A DNA stretch of 41,005 nucleotides from assembly GCA_017304135.1 (NCBI GenBank), contig JAFLBB010000038.1:1-41005 (forward strand), read 5' to 3'. The DNA comes from Acidobacteriota bacterium. Lineage in GTDB: Bacteria; Acidobacteriota; Terriglobia; Bryobacterales; Bryobacteraceae. This document shows positions 1 to 8,147 of this stretch, in pieces. Below the pieces are notes generated by a model. The model did no database searches. It worked only from the letters and a program-made list of their open reading frames with translations, and was not told where the DNA came from. The translations under genes and the position numbers were made by a program. Each line of letters begins with the position of its first letter. Position 1 is the stretch's first letter.

Positions 1-41
1 GGCCTGGGCCGCGGCAAGCCGGCGGAGCGGCGTGCAGCTAG

Positions 42-102
42 CACCCGGCGCACCCGGCGCACCCGGCGCACCCGGCGCACCCGGCGCACCCGGCGCACCC
101 GG
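42..102. repeat. 9-bp tandem repeat, about 6.8 copies
   Basis: The unit CACCCGGCG is repeated perfectly from 42 to 95 (six copies), followed by a seven-base partial copy (96-102). The array ends exactly where the -10-like TAAAAT of the downstream gene begins, so it occupies the place of the -35 and spacer. Read in frame it would encode Ala-Pro-Gly repeats, but it lies upstream of the likely start codon. Perfect short arrays of this kind are prone to slippage. Confidence 0.95.
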
Positions 103-108
103 TAAAAT
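103..108 (+). promoter_or_regulatory. -10 box of TIM-barrel gene, leaderless type
   Basis: TAAAAT lies seven bases before the ATG at 116, which would place the transcript start at or next to the start codon. No -35 element can be recognised because the 9-bp array fills that position. This is an inference from spacing and from five similar cases in the window. Confidence 0.5.
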
Positions 109-115
109 AGGGGCG

Positions 116-1003
116 ATGATTCGCCGCCACTTCCTCACCGTCCCCGCCCTCGCTCCCGCCGCCGCCCTGCTCTCGCAGTCCCCGGCCGCGGCCCAGTCGA
201 AAAAGTTCACAATCTCCCTCGCCCAATGGTCCATCCACAAAGCGATCCAAAGCCGTCTCATCACCAACCTCGATTTCCCCCGCATCGCCCGCGAGCAATT
301 CGGAATCGAAGGTCTGGAATTCGTCAACGCCCTCTGGGAGGCCCCCACCGAGGGCTACGTCTCGCGCCTCAAACGCAACATGCGCGAAACCGGCACCCAG
401 TGCGTCCTCATCATGTGCGACAACGAAGGCTTCATGGGCGCCGTCGACAAGGCCGAACGCCTTCGCGCCGCCGACAACCATCGCAAGTGGATCGACATCA
501 CCGCTGAACTCGGCGGCCATGCCATCCGCACCAACATGTACCCCGGCCAGAAGCAGCCCGCCACACCCGCCGAGATCGACACCTTCCTCGGCCACTGCGC
601 CGAAAGCTTCGCCCGCCTCTGCGAATACGCCAAGACCCGCAACATCAACGTCATCATCGAAAACCACGGCGGCGTGTCATCGAACCCTGATGTTGTCGTC
701 GCCCTCATGAAGAAGGCCGGCCTGGCCAACCTCGGCACCCTCCCCGACTTCGGCAACTTCCCCAAGGAAATCGACAAATACGACGCCGTCCAGAAGTTGA
801 TGCCCTACGCCAAGGGCGTCTCCATGAAGTGCTTCGACTTCACCCCCGCCGCCGACGAAACCACCATCGACATGCCCCGCATGATGAAAATCGTCGCCGC
901 CGCCGGCTACACCGGCTGGGTCGGCATCGAATACGAAGGCCGCCGCCTCACCGAATTCGAAGGCATCCAGGCCGCCAAACGCTGCCTCGAAAAACTGCTC
1001 TAG
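116..1003 (+). CDS. Tat-exported sugar phosphate isomerase/epimerase-like TIM-barrel protein
   Basis: The 295-residue product begins with a twin-arginine signal (RRHFLT at residues 3-8, then an Ala/Pro/Leu stretch to AAAQ near 27). The rest resembles the xylose isomerase-like TIM barrel family (AP endonuclease 2 fold) of hydroxypyruvate isomerase-like proteins. Probable metal ligands lie in ENHGG, LPDFGN and GIEYEG in the second half. The substrate cannot be told from sequence; exported members of this family are common in Acidobacteria and Planctomycetes. The start at 116 is preferred over an in-frame upstream start at 32, because the upstream codons only translate the Ala-Pro-Gly repeat and would bury the Tat signal. 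The stop codon shares the tetramer CTAG with the convergent hisA stop. Confidence 0.85.
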   Translation: MIRRHFLTVPALAPAAALLSQSPAAAQSKKFTISLAQWSIHKAIQSRLITNLDFPRIAREQFGIEGLEFVNALWEAPTEGYVSRLKRNMRETGTQCVLIMCDNEGFMGAVDKAERLRAADNHRKWIDITAELGGHAIRTNMYPGQKQPATPAEIDTFLGHCAESFARLCEYAKTRNINVIIENHGGVSSNPDVVVALMKKAGLANLGTLPDFGNFPKEIDKYDAVQKLMPYAKGVSMKCFDFTPAADETTIDMPRMMKIVAAAGYTGWVGIEYEGRRLTEFEGIQAAKRCLEKLL

Positions 1004-1698
1004 CCGTTCATCCGCGCCAGCTGCTCCAGGTCGAGCCGCCCCGTATAAATCGCCATCCCCAGCGCCGCGTGCACGCGCATCTTCTGCAACTCGCGGATCT
1101 CCTCCAGCGTCGTGATGCCGCCCGCCGCCGTGATGTCCAACTCCGTCGCCGCCCGCAGCCGCCGGAACCAATCCAGATCGGTCCCCTGCAGCATCCCCTC
1201 CTTGTCCACATACGTGCACAGGAAGCCGCCGCAATAGGGCTCCAACTGGCTCAACACCGCCTCCGCCGTGAGGTTCGTTGACTCGCGCCATCCCCTCACC
1301 GTAATCCGCCCGCCCTTGGAATCGAGCGCAATCAACACCCGCTCGCGCCCGATGGCCCCAGCCACCGCGCCCAGAAACTCCGTGCTCACCCCGTTCGCCG
1401 TGAATGCCGCCGTGCCCACAATCACCTGCTTCGCTCCCTGCTCCACCAGCGCCTTCGCCCGCTCTACCGAACGCACACCGCCGCCCACACGGCACACCGC
1501 GCGGCTGGCCAGCAACCGCACCAGTTCATCGTTTGAACCCGAGCCGATCGCCGCATCCAGATCGATCACCTGAATCTCCGGAAACGCCCGGAACCGCTCC
1601 AGCATCTTCTCCGGCGTGTCGCCCTCCAGTGCCTTCTCGCGCCCTTGCACGAGCTGCACCACCTTGCCGTCCATCAAATCAATGCAGGGAACAATCAC
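1000..1698 (-). CDS. hisA: HisA, ProFAR isomerase
   Basis: The product is the 232-residue 1-(5-phosphoribosyl)-5-[(5-phosphoribosylamino)methylideneamino]imidazole-4-carboxamide isomerase, the Amadori-rearrangement step of cytoplasmic histidine synthesis. It is a half-barrel-duplicated TIM barrel with the catalytic aspartates at D7 (PCID) and D126 (ALDSKGG), phosphate-binding loops VGGGVRS (71-77) and TAAGGI, and typical length. The start is GTG at 1698, one base after the hisF stop, implying translational coupling. It is the last gene of the his operon. Its stop TAG overlaps the stop of the convergent gene in a shared CTAG at 1000-1003, so no terminator fits between them. Confidence 0.95.
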   Translation of the reverse strand: MIVPCIDLMDGKVVQLVQGREKALEGDTPEKMLERFRAFPEIQVIDLDAAIGSGSNDELVRLLASRAVCRVGGGVRSVERAKALVEQGAKQVIVGTAAFTANGVSTEFLGAVAGAIGRERVLIALDSKGGRITVRGWRESTNLTAEAVLSQLEPYCGGFLCTYVDKEGMLQGTDLDWFRRLRAATELDITAAGGITTLEEIRELQKMRVHAALGMAIYTGRLDLEQLARMNG

Positions 1699-1699
1699 G

Positions 1700-2467
1700 T
1701 TAATATCCGCTCCGCACGGGAATGCCGTGCCCGTTGAGATAGTCCTTCAAAGCGCTCACCGTGTAAGTGCCGTAGTGAAAAATGGAAGCCGCCAGCGCCG
1801 CGTCGGCCTTGCCCTCGGTCATCACCTGCAGGAAGTCCTCAGGCTTGCCCGCGCCGCCCGAGGCAATCACCGGAATGCGCGTCGCCTCCGACACCGCGCC
1901 CGTCAGCGCGCAATCAAAGCCCGTCTGCACGCCATCGGTATCCATCGACGTCAGCAGGATCTCACCCGCGCCTAGCTCTTCTCCGCGCCGCGCCCACTCC
2001 ACCGCATCGATGCCTTCATCCACGCGCCCACCCTTGGTGAACACATTCCACCCCGAGCCATCGGCGCGCCGCCGCGCATCAATCGCCAGCACCACCGCCT
2101 GCGCGCCAAACTCCTTGCTCAACTCCGTGATCAGCTCCGGCCGGTGCACCGCCGCCGTATTCACGCTCACCTTATCGGCCCCCGCCATCAGGATGCGCCG
2201 CGCGTCCTTGATGCTGCGAATGCCCCCGCCCACCGTCAGCGGAATGAACACCCGCTGCGCCGTGCGAAACACCACATCGGCCATCGTCGCCCGCTCATCG
2301 CTCGAAGCCGTGATGTCCAGGAACACAAGCTCATCGGCCCCCTGCTCGTTGTAGCGCTCGGCCAGTTCCACCGGGTCGCCCGCATCGCGCAGGTTCACGA
2401 AGTTCACGCCCTTCACCACGCGCCCCGCCGTCACGTCCAGGCACGGGATGATTCTCTTGGCCAGCAT
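1700..2467 (-). CDS. hisF: HisF, imidazole glycerol phosphate synthase cyclase subunit
   Basis: The 255-residue cyclase subunit uses ammonia from HisH to convert PRFAR into imidazole glycerol phosphate and AICAR. It begins [11 protein letters not shown] with the catalytic acid D11; the catalytic base is D130 (LAID). The phosphate loops TVGGGI (78-83) and IASGGAG are present and the length is standard. It follows hisH after nine bases that hold the SD sequence AGGAGAG, and it is followed by hisA after one base. HisF and HisH form the heterodimeric synthase, consistent with their adjacency. Confidence 0.96.
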   Translation of the reverse strand: MLAKRIIPCLDVTAGRVVKGVNFVNLRDAGDPVELAERYNEQGADELVFLDITASSDERATMADVVFRTAQRVFIPLTVGGGIRSIKDARRILMAGADKVSVNTAAVHRPELITELSKEFGAQAVVLAIDARRRADGSGWNVFTKGGRVDEGIDAVEWARRGEELGAGEILLTSMDTDGVQTGFDCALTGAVSEATRIPVIASGGAGKPEDFLQVMTEGKADAALAASIFHYGTYTVSALKDYLNGHGIPVRSGY

Positions 2468-2476
2468 TGCTCTCTC

Positions 2477-3073
2477 CTACAGCTCCACGAAATTCTTCAC
2501 GATCTTCAAACCCAGCGGCCCGCTCTTCTCCGGATGGAACTGCACCCCAAACAGGTTGTCCCGCTCCAGCACCGCCGTGTAGGGAATCGTGTACGTGCAC
2601 GTCGCCGCCGTCGCCTCGTTCACTGGAGCGTAGTAGCTGTGCGCAAAATACACATACGGCTTCTCGCCCACGTCCTTCAGCAACCGCGAACCGGCGCGCG
2701 CTTCCAAATCGTTCCAACCCATATGCGGCACACGCATGTCGCCGGTGAACCGCGCCACCTTCTGCGGAAAGAGCCCCAGGCCCTTCACCTCCGCGTCTTC
2801 CTCGCTCTCGCTGAACAACGCCTGCAAGCCGAGACAAATGCCAAGGAACGGCACGCCCTTGCCGATCTGCTCGAGAATCGCCTCGCGCACCCGCATCGCA
2901 TCCAGCGCCCGCACCATCTGCCCGAAGTGCCCCACCCCCGGCAGTATGATCTTCTCGGCCGCGAGCAATCCCGCCGCATCGTCCACCAGCTTGTAAGGCG
3001 CGCCGATCTTGGCCAGCGTGTTCTGCACCGACCGCAAATTCCCCGCCCCGTAATCGAAGATCGTGATCGTCAT
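2477..3073 (-). CDS. hisH: HisH, imidazole glycerol phosphate synthase glutaminase subunit
   Basis: This 198-residue class-I glutamine amidotransferase supplies ammonia to HisF. The nucleophile is C80 in GICLG and the catalytic His/Glu are H180 and E182 in FHPEKSG. The N-terminal DYGAGNLRS and the oxyanion-hole region LPGVGHFG are typical for HisH. It starts nine bases after the hisB stop, with GAGG in the gap as ribosome binding site, and precedes hisF by nine bases. Confidence 0.96.
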   Translation of the reverse strand: MTITIFDYGAGNLRSVQNTLAKIGAPYKLVDDAAGLLAAEKIILPGVGHFGQMVRALDAMRVREAILEQIGKGVPFLGICLGLQALFSESEEDAEVKGLGLFPQKVARFTGDMRVPHMGWNDLEARAGSRLLKDVGEKPYVYFAHSYYAPVNEATAATCTYTIPYTAVLERDNLFGVQFHPEKSGPLGLKIVKNFVEL

Positions 3074-3082
3074 GGCAGCCTC

Positions 3083-3670
3083 TTACAGCAATCCCTTCGT
3101 CGACGGCAGTTGGTCCTTCATCCGCGCATCCTTTGAGCACGCATACCGCAGCGCCCGCGCGAAGCACTTGAACACGGCCTCGATCTTGTGATGGTTCGAC
3201 CGCCCGTACATCACCTTCGCATGCAGGTTCGCCCCCGCCGCGCTGATGAAGCCGTGAAAGAAGTCCTCCACCAACTCGGTCTGCAAATCGCCCACCAGCC
3301 GCACCTTCACCAGGTCCTTGTAAACCAGCGCGGGGCGCCCGCTCAAATCCAGCGCCACCACCGCCAGCGTCTCGTCCATCGTCATCACGAAGTAGCCCGC
3401 GCGGTTGATGCCCTTCTTATCGCCGATGGCCTGCTTGAACATCTCGCCCAACGCGATGCCCACGTCTTCCACCGTGTGATGCTGGTCGACGTCCAAATCG
3501 CCCGTGGCCTTCAGCTTCAGATCAAAACCGCCATGCCTGGTGAACAGCTCCAGCATGTGATCGAAGAAGCGGATGCCCGTCGTGATCTCGTAGCGCCCCT
3601 TCCCTTCAATCGTCAGCTTGCCTTCGATCTGCGTCTCTTTCGTGATCCGTTTGACGGTGGCGGTTCTCAT
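3083..3670 (-). CDS. hisB: HisB, imidazoleglycerol-phosphate dehydratase
   Basis: The 195-residue monofunctional IGPD converts imidazole glycerol phosphate to imidazole acetol phosphate. The metal-binding signatures are visible: FDHML (36-40), [11 protein letters not shown] (62-72), a second His cluster [11 protein letters not shown], and the family C-terminus LPSTKGLL. There is no fused histidinol-phosphatase domain. The ATG overlaps the TGA of the upstream HAD gene by four bases (ATGA), so the two are translationally coupled. Confidence 0.96.
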   Translation of the reverse strand: MRTATVKRITKETQIEGKLTIEGKGRYEITTGIRFFDHMLELFTRHGGFDLKLKATGDLDVDQHHTVEDVGIALGEMFKQAIGDKKGINRAGYFVMTMDETLAVVALDLSGRPALVYKDLVKVRLVGDLQTELVEDFFHGFISAAGANLHAKVMYGRSNHHKIEAVFKCFARALRYACSKDARMKDQLPSTKGLL

Positions 3671-4356
3671 TGGTTCAGAAACTCCGGCAGTTCGTTGATG
3701 TCGTTCAAAATCACCATGGCGTTCGCGGCCTCCAGCAACTCCACCAGCTTTTCCCGCTGCGGCACGCCCGCCGCCGCAATCCCGATAAACGGCACGCCCG
3801 CCGCCCGCGACGCCCGCGCGTCATCCACCGTGTCGCCGATGTACCAGTACTCAGCCTCCGGCGCCGCGGCCACAATCTTCTGCAGCCCTTCCGGATGCGG
3901 CTTGCCGTGCGTCACATCATCGGCGCCAATGAAGGGATGAAAGTGCAGGTGGCGCGCAAACCGCCGCAGCGTCATCTGGGCTTCGTCCCGCAGCCGCCCG
4001 GTAAAGATCGAAAACTGGAAGCGCTCATTCAGCTTTTCGAGCATCCCCGGCTGAGCAATCCACTTCTCGCGGCTCATCAGGCCATCGGGAATGCCATCGG
4101 TCACCGTGCCGAAGAAGATTCCATCGAAGTACTCCCGCACGGTATCGAACTCCACCTCCGTGCCCAGGTCGCGCGCAATCTTCTGCGACAGCGCCCAGTC
4201 GTTGTTCCAGCCGCCGGCGTTCTTGTACTCCTGCACCAGTTCGCGGGTGATTGACTTCCCCGTAAAATGCGCCACCGTCTGGCAGATGGTCTCGCGATAG
4301 CTCTCGCCCACCTCTACCAGCACGCCGTCCATGTCGAAGACAATGAATTCCTTCAC
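3667..4356 (-). CDS. HAD-superfamily phosphatase in his operon, candidate histidinol-phosphatase
   Basis: The product is a 229-residue haloacid dehalogenase-like hydrolase, subfamily IA by appearance. Motif I is FDMDGVL with nucleophile D8 and acid D10, motif II is the Thr of IFTGR, motif III is the Lys of HGKPHP, and motif IV is GDTVDD. The start is taken as GTG at 4356 because it overlaps the hisC stop by four bases (GTGA) and sits directly before the catalytic motif; longer reading into hisC adds an unconserved tail. Its stop overlaps the hisB start. It stands between hisC (makes histidinol phosphate) and hisB, and no other histidinol-phosphatase is seen in the operon, so that role is inferred. 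The subfamily resembles HAD-IA proteins that I recall being linked to his genes elsewhere; this needs a search. Confidence 0.85.
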   Translation of the reverse strand: MKEFIVFDMDGVLVEVGESYRETICQTVAHFTGKSITRELVQEYKNAGGWNNDWALSQKIARDLGTEVEFDTVREYFDGIFFGTVTDGIPDGLMSREKWIAQPGMLEKLNERFQFSIFTGRLRDEAQMTLRRFARHLHFHPFIGADDVTHGKPHPEGLQKIVAAAPEAEYWYIGDTVDDARASRAAGVPFIGIAAAGVPQREKLVELLEAANAMVILNDINELPEFLNQ

Positions 4357-5429
4357 CAGATGCTCTCCAGTTCCCGGAAGAAGCGCCTCACCTGCTCGCG
4401 CGTCCCGATGGTCACCCGCACACACCCGGCGATCTCGTAGCTCCGGTCCCGCACCAGCACTCCCCGCTCGCGCAGCGTGTCGCGAATGGCGATGCTGCGT
4501 TCCCCGGCGCGGAACAGCACGAAGTTCGCCCTGCTGCGGAAGTAAGGAATCCCCATCCGCTCAAAGCCCGCGTAGGCTTCCTCGCGCGCCGCCAGCACCT
4601 CATCCACAAACCCGCGGATGTAGTCCGTGTCCTCCACCGCCGCCCGCGCCGCCAGCGCCGCCACCGCGTTCACGCTATACGGCGACTGCGCCTTGTGCAT
4701 CCACGCGCAGTTGGCCGCCCGCGAAAACAGGCACCCCAAACGCATCGATGCCATGCCATACGCTTTCGAAAAGGTCCGGCTGACGAACAAGTTAGGGAAC
4801 GCCGCCAGTTCGCCCAGTGCGGTCACCCCGCAAAATTCGAAGTAGGCTTCGTCGATCAGCACGGCGGCGTTCGGCGCGGCTTCCAATATCCGCCGCACCT
4901 CCGGCAAATCAATGCCCGTGCCCGTCGGGTTGTTCGGATTGGAAATCAACACCGCCTTCGTCGCCGGTGAAATCGCGGCGATGAGTTCTTCGAGAGGAAA
5001 CGCCAATGTGCCTTCGCGATACGCGATCTCCGTGACCCGCGCGCCCGCCAGTTCTGAATAGAAGCGGTACATCGCATAGCTCGGATGCAGCGTGATCACT
5101 TCCTCGCCGTCATCGACGAACGTGTTGATCAACACCTGAATCGCTTCGTCGGTGCCGTTGGTGAGCAGAAACTCGTTTTCGCTCACGCCGAAAAATTGCG
5201 CCAGCGCGGCCTTCGTCTCGCCATACTCCGGATAGACGCTCAGCCCGGCCTCGCTCAGCTTTTCTTTTAGATACTCGATCACACGCGGTGAGCTGCCGAC
5301 AGTGTTTTCGTTGAAGTCGAGCCGCAGCTTGCCCGCGCGCCCGCCCGTCGGCGGCGAATAAGGCGCCATGCGCTGCACCGCCGGGCGCACGGCCAGCCCG
5401 CGCGGCCTCACTGCCCCTCCGTCAGCCAC
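4353..5429 (-). CDS. hisC: HisC, histidinol-phosphate aminotransferase
   Basis: This 358-residue fold-type I PLP aminotransferase converts imidazole acetol phosphate plus glutamate to histidinol phosphate. The substrate-binding motif LDFNENTVGSSP (37-48), NPNNPTG (164-170), DEAYFEF with the PLP-contacting D193 and Y196, and the Schiff-base lysine K222 in SRTFSKAYG are all present. The start GTG at 5429 overlaps the hisD stop by eight bases; an internal ATG at 5369 is an alternative that keeps all motifs. The stop TGA overlaps the GTG of the HAD gene. Confidence 0.94.
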   Translation of the reverse strand: MADGGAVRPRGLAVRPAVQRMAPYSPPTGGRAGKLRLDFNENTVGSSPRVIEYLKEKLSEAGLSVYPEYGETKAALAQFFGVSENEFLLTNGTDEAIQVLINTFVDDGEEVITLHPSYAMYRFYSELAGARVTEIAYREGTLAFPLEELIAAISPATKAVLISNPNNPTGTGIDLPEVRRILEAAPNAAVLIDEAYFEFCGVTALGELAAFPNLFVSRTFSKAYGMASMRLGCLFSRAANCAWMHKAQSPYSVNAVAALAARAAVEDTDYIRGFVDEVLAAREEAYAGFERMGIPYFRSRANFVLFRAGERSIAIRDTLRERGVLVRDRSYEIAGCVRVTIGTREQVRRFFRELESIW

Positions 5430-6678
5430 GGGTACGCACCTCCACCGAACGCGCGTGCGCTTCCAAACCTTCGGCGCGCGCCAGCGTCGTCACGCTTGCT
5501 TCCAGTTTCTTGAGCGCCGCCAGGCTCAGCTCCTGCGTGCTGATCACCTTCACGTAATCGGCCGTCGATAAACCGCCGCGCAGCCGCGCCACGCCGCTCG
5601 TCGGCAGCACGTGATTCGGACCGCTGGCATAGTCGCCCGCCGCCTCCGTGCTCACAGGCCCAATGAAAATGCTGCCCGCATGGCGGATGCCCGCCAGCAG
5701 CGAACGGTCGGGAATGCTCAAATGTTCCGGCGCGAATCGATTGGAAATTTCCACCGCCTCGGCCTGCGAACTCACTACAATGATCGCGCTGTTGCGCTCA
5801 ATTGCCTTGCGCGCCACCGCCGCCGTGGGCAGCGTCGCCAGTTGCCGCTCCACCTCTTTGGCCACCGCCGCCGCCAGTTGCTTCGACTTCGTCAGCACGA
5901 TCGCGCTCGCATCCGTGTCGTGCTCAGCCTGCGCCAGCATGTCCGCCGCGATCCACTTCGGATTGGCCTCGCTCGCCTTCTCATGCGCGATGATCAGAAT
6001 CTCCGTCGGTCCCGCCACAAAGTCGATGCCGACCTCACCAGCCAGCAGCTTCTTCGCCGCCGCCACATAGATGTTGCCCGGCCCCACAATGCGGTCCGCC
6101 CTCGGCACAGTCTTCGTGCCGTAGGCGAACGCCGCGATCGCATGCGCCCCGCCCATGCGGAAAAAACGGTTCACCTTGAGATAACCCGCCGTGCCCATCA
6201 CCGCTTCGGCCGGCTTGGGCGAACAGGCGCACACCATCCCCACACCGGCCACCTGCGCCGGAATCGCCGTCATCATCAGCGTCGACGGCAGCGGATAACG
6301 CCCGCTGGGAATGTATGCCGCCACAACATCGAGCGGGCGAATCACCTGCCCCGTCTTCAACCCCGGCGCGAGCATCGCCTGCTTGGCCACCGGCAACTGC
6401 AGCTTCGCATAGGCGCGGATATTTGCTGACGCCTGCTTCAGCGCCGACTTCATCTGCTTGCTCGATCCGGCGTAAGCCGCATCGAGCGCCGCTTGCTGTA
6501 CGGCCACCGTGGCCGCATCCAGGCCATCGAACTTGCGCGCATACTCCACCAGCGCCTTGTCGCCCTTCGTCCGCACGGCTTCGAGAATCGGCCTCACCAG
6601 CCCTTCGGCCTCGGTCATCCGCCCCGCGCGCCGCCGCAGCATCGCGCTCACCGCACTCGTATCAACGATTCGCACCAT
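5422..6678 (-). CDS. hisD: HisD, histidinol dehydrogenase
   Basis: The 418-residue zinc-dependent NAD enzyme catalyses the last two oxidations, from histidinol to histidine. Recognisable parts are the nucleotide-site GPGNIYVAAAKK, the GPTEI segment, the zinc/substrate stretch LAQAEHDTDA, and the catalytic Glu-His pair in RFAPEHLSI. The ATG at 6678 (MVRIVD) is chosen because it lies two bases after the hisG stop and gives the family length; upstream in-frame codons overlap hisG and are not conserved-looking. It overlaps hisC by eight bases at its 3' end. Confidence 0.95.
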   Translation of the reverse strand: MVRIVDTSAVSAMLRRRAGRMTEAEGLVRPILEAVRTKGDKALVEYARKFDGLDAATVAVQQAALDAAYAGSSKQMKSALKQASANIRAYAKLQLPVAKQAMLAPGLKTGQVIRPLDVVAAYIPSGRYPLPSTLMMTAIPAQVAGVGMVCACSPKPAEAVMGTAGYLKVNRFFRMGGAHAIAAFAYGTKTVPRADRIVGPGNIYVAAAKKLLAGEVGIDFVAGPTEILIIAHEKASEANPKWIAADMLAQAEHDTDASAIVLTKSKQLAAAVAKEVERQLATLPTAAVARKAIERNSAIIVVSSQAEAVEISNRFAPEHLSIPDRSLLAGIRHAGSIFIGPVSTEAAGDYASGPNHVLPTSGVARLRGGLSTADYVKVISTQELSLAALKKLEASVTTLARAEGLEAHARSVEVRTRG

Positions 6679-6680
6679 GG

Positions 6681-7556
6681 CTACATCACAACCTTGTTCA
6701 ACGGATACTCGACAATGCCCTGCGCCCCGGCTTCCTTCAACCGCGGAATGATCGTGCGCACGGTGGCCTCTTCGAGAATCGTGTTCACCGCCACCCACTC
6801 GCCATCGCTGAGGTTGGAGATGGTCGGATTCTTCAGCGCAGGCAGCACGGCCAGCACCCTCGGCAGGTCGACCGTCTTCACGTTCAGCATCAGCCCGACC
6901 TTACCCAGCGCGCCCATCGCGCCTTCGAGCAACATGCGGATGTCTTCCAGCTTGCGGCGCTTCCAGGCATCGGCCCAGGAAGTCTTGTTAGCGATCAGCT
7001 GCGTGTTCGATTCGAACAGAGTTTCGATAATGCGCAGCTTGTTGGCCCGAAGCGATGAACCCGTCTCCGTCACTTCCACGATGGCATCGGCCAGCACGGG
7101 CGGCTTCACTTCGGTCGCCCCCCAACTGAACTCCACCTTCGCCTTCACGCCGTTGCGCTCCAGATACCGCTTGGTGGCGCCCACCAGTTCGGTGGAGATG
7201 ATCTTGCCCTCAAGGTCCTTCACCGTTTGAAAGGGCGAGGCCTCGGGCACGGCAAGCACCCAGCGCACTTTGCCGAAGCTCTGCTTGGAATAGACGAGGT
7301 CGCACACCACCTGCACATCGGCGTCATTCTCAGCGACCCAATCGAGGCCGGTGAGTCCCGCATCCAGGATGCCGTCATCCACGTAGCGCGCCATCTCCTG
7401 CGCGCGGATCAGCATGCACTCGATCTCCGGATCGTCAATCGACGGGAAGTAGCTGCGTGAACTCGTGCTGATGTTAAACCCGGCGCGGCGAAACAGGTCC
7501 ACCGTGGCCGATTCGAGGCTGCCTTTGGGAATGCCCAGCTTCAGCGTGCCGCTCAT
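6681..7556 (-). CDS. hisG: HisG, ATP phosphoribosyltransferase, long form
   Basis: The 291-residue enzyme catalyses the committed step joining ATP and PRPP. The N-terminus LGIPKGSL and the PRPP-site region [11 protein letters not shown] are typical. The length and the C-terminal domain after about residue 210 place it in the long, hexameric, histidine-feedback-inhibited class, so no HisZ partner is required. The ATG at 7556 overlaps the hisI stop by four bases (ATGA). Feedback inhibition is a family property and would add to the attenuation proposed upstream. Confidence 0.95.
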   Translation of the reverse strand: MSGTLKLGIPKGSLESATVDLFRRAGFNISTSSRSYFPSIDDPEIECMLIRAQEMARYVDDGILDAGLTGLDWVAENDADVQVVCDLVYSKQSFGKVRWVLAVPEASPFQTVKDLEGKIISTELVGATKRYLERNGVKAKVEFSWGATEVKPPVLADAIVEVTETGSSLRANKLRIIETLFESNTQLIANKTSWADAWKRRKLEDIRMLLEGAMGALGKVGLMLNVKTVDLPRVLAVLPALKNPTISNLSDGEWVAVNTILEEATVRTIIPRLKEAGAQGIVEYPLNKVVM

Positions 7557-7933
7557 TTCGAACCTCCGTAGACAGCCTTGGGATCGTAGCTCCGCGTATC
7601 CACCGTCTGCCATTCCTCGCCCGCAAGCTCGCGAAAGAAGCAGCTTTCGTAGCCCTCGTGGCAGACGCCCGGCCCTTGCGCTTCGACGGTGAGCAACACC
7701 GCGTCGCGATCGCAATCCGTGCGCGTCTCCTTCACCACCAGGCGGTGGCCCGAGCTCTCGCCCTTCAGCCACAGCTTCTGCCGCGAACGGCTATAGAAGG
7801 TGGCGTAGCCGGTTTCACGCGTCAGCCGCCAGGCCTCTTCGTTCATGAAACCGACCATGAGCACACGCCCCGTGGCGTGGTCCTGAATGACGGCGGTGAC
7901 GAGGCCGTCGAGCTTTGAAAAATCGAGATCCAT
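7553..7933 (-). CDS. hisI: HisI, phosphoribosyl-AMP cyclohydrolase
   Basis: This 126-residue zinc enzyme opens the adenine ring of phosphoribosyl-AMP. The signature [16 protein letters not shown], the metal site DCDRDA and the two-cysteine segment CHEGYESC are clear. It lacks the C-terminal pyrophosphohydrolase (HisE) domain found in fused HisIE proteins, and no separate hisE is seen in this window. It is the first structural gene of the operon: ATG at 7933 with AGAAGGA as SD five bases upstream, about 130 nt after the leader peptide stop. Confidence 0.95.
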   Translation of the reverse strand: MDLDFSKLDGLVTAVIQDHATGRVLMVGFMNEEAWRLTRETGYATFYSRSRQKLWLKGESSGHRLVVKETRTDCDRDAVLLTVEAQGPGVCHEGYESCFFRELAGEEWQTVDTRSYDPKAVYGGSK

Positions 7934-7983
7934 AGAGTCCTTCTGTCGAGGAGGCCGCCTACATGGCCGGCGTGCGTTCGCGC

Positions 7984-8017
7984 TAAAAACGAAAAGCCCG
8001 CCGGAGTGCGGCGGGCT
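7984..8017 (-). terminator. his operon attenuator terminator
   Basis: On the minus strand AGCCCGCC (8017-8010) pairs perfectly with GGCGGGCT (8002-7995) across a seven-base loop and is followed by TTTTCGTTTTT (7994-7984). This is a strong Rho-independent terminator located after the His-rich leader ORF and before hisI. CGCTAA/TTAGCG can extend the stem outward. Upstream GGCGG (8050-8046) and GGGC (8058-8055) are complementary to the 5' arm and could form a competing antiterminator. It may also terminate read-through from the trans-sulfuration gene. Confidence 0.88.
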
Positions 8018-8062
8018 CGTTAGCGCAACTGAAAATCGGTCTCTTCCGCCAGTCGCCCGTCG

Positions 8063-8110
8063 CTACACACCATGGGTATGGTGATGGTGGTGATGGGCGT
8101 GGCGAAGCAT
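8063..8110 (-). CDS. hisL: His leader peptide MLRHAHHHHHHTHGV
   Basis: A 15-codon ORF (ATG at 8110, TAG at 8065-8063) encodes one His, Ala, six consecutive His, Thr and a further His: eight His codons of fifteen, mixing CAC and CAT. It lies between a good promoter and a strong terminator upstream of hisI, the arrangement of classical his attenuation. The His-codon region itself can fold (CACCAT at 8083-8078 with ATGGTG at 8073-8068), a hairpin that a translating ribosome would melt. The ATG is eight bases from the -10 box, so the mRNA is probably leaderless. No homolog search was possible. Confidence 0.85.
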   Translation of the reverse strand: MLRHAHHHHHHTHGV

Positions 8111-8118
8111 GAATTCGT

Positions 8119-8147
8119 AGTATATCAAAACGCCTGCGCCAAGTCAG
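8119..8147 (-). promoter_or_regulatory. his operon promoter
   Basis: On the minus strand CTGACT (8147-8142) and TATACT (8124-8119) are separated by 17 bases, with a TG one base before the -10 (extended -10). The promoter lies at and inside the 3' end of the upstream trans-sulfuration gene. Transcription would begin at or within two bases of the leader-peptide ATG. Confidence 0.7.

Noticed and set aside
32..115. Upstream start for the TIM-barrel protein with an Ala-Pro-Gly repeat N-terminus
   Set aside because: It would place a low-complexity peptide before a good Tat signal and span the promoter-like TAAAAT; the ATG at 116 is better, though protein evidence is lacking.
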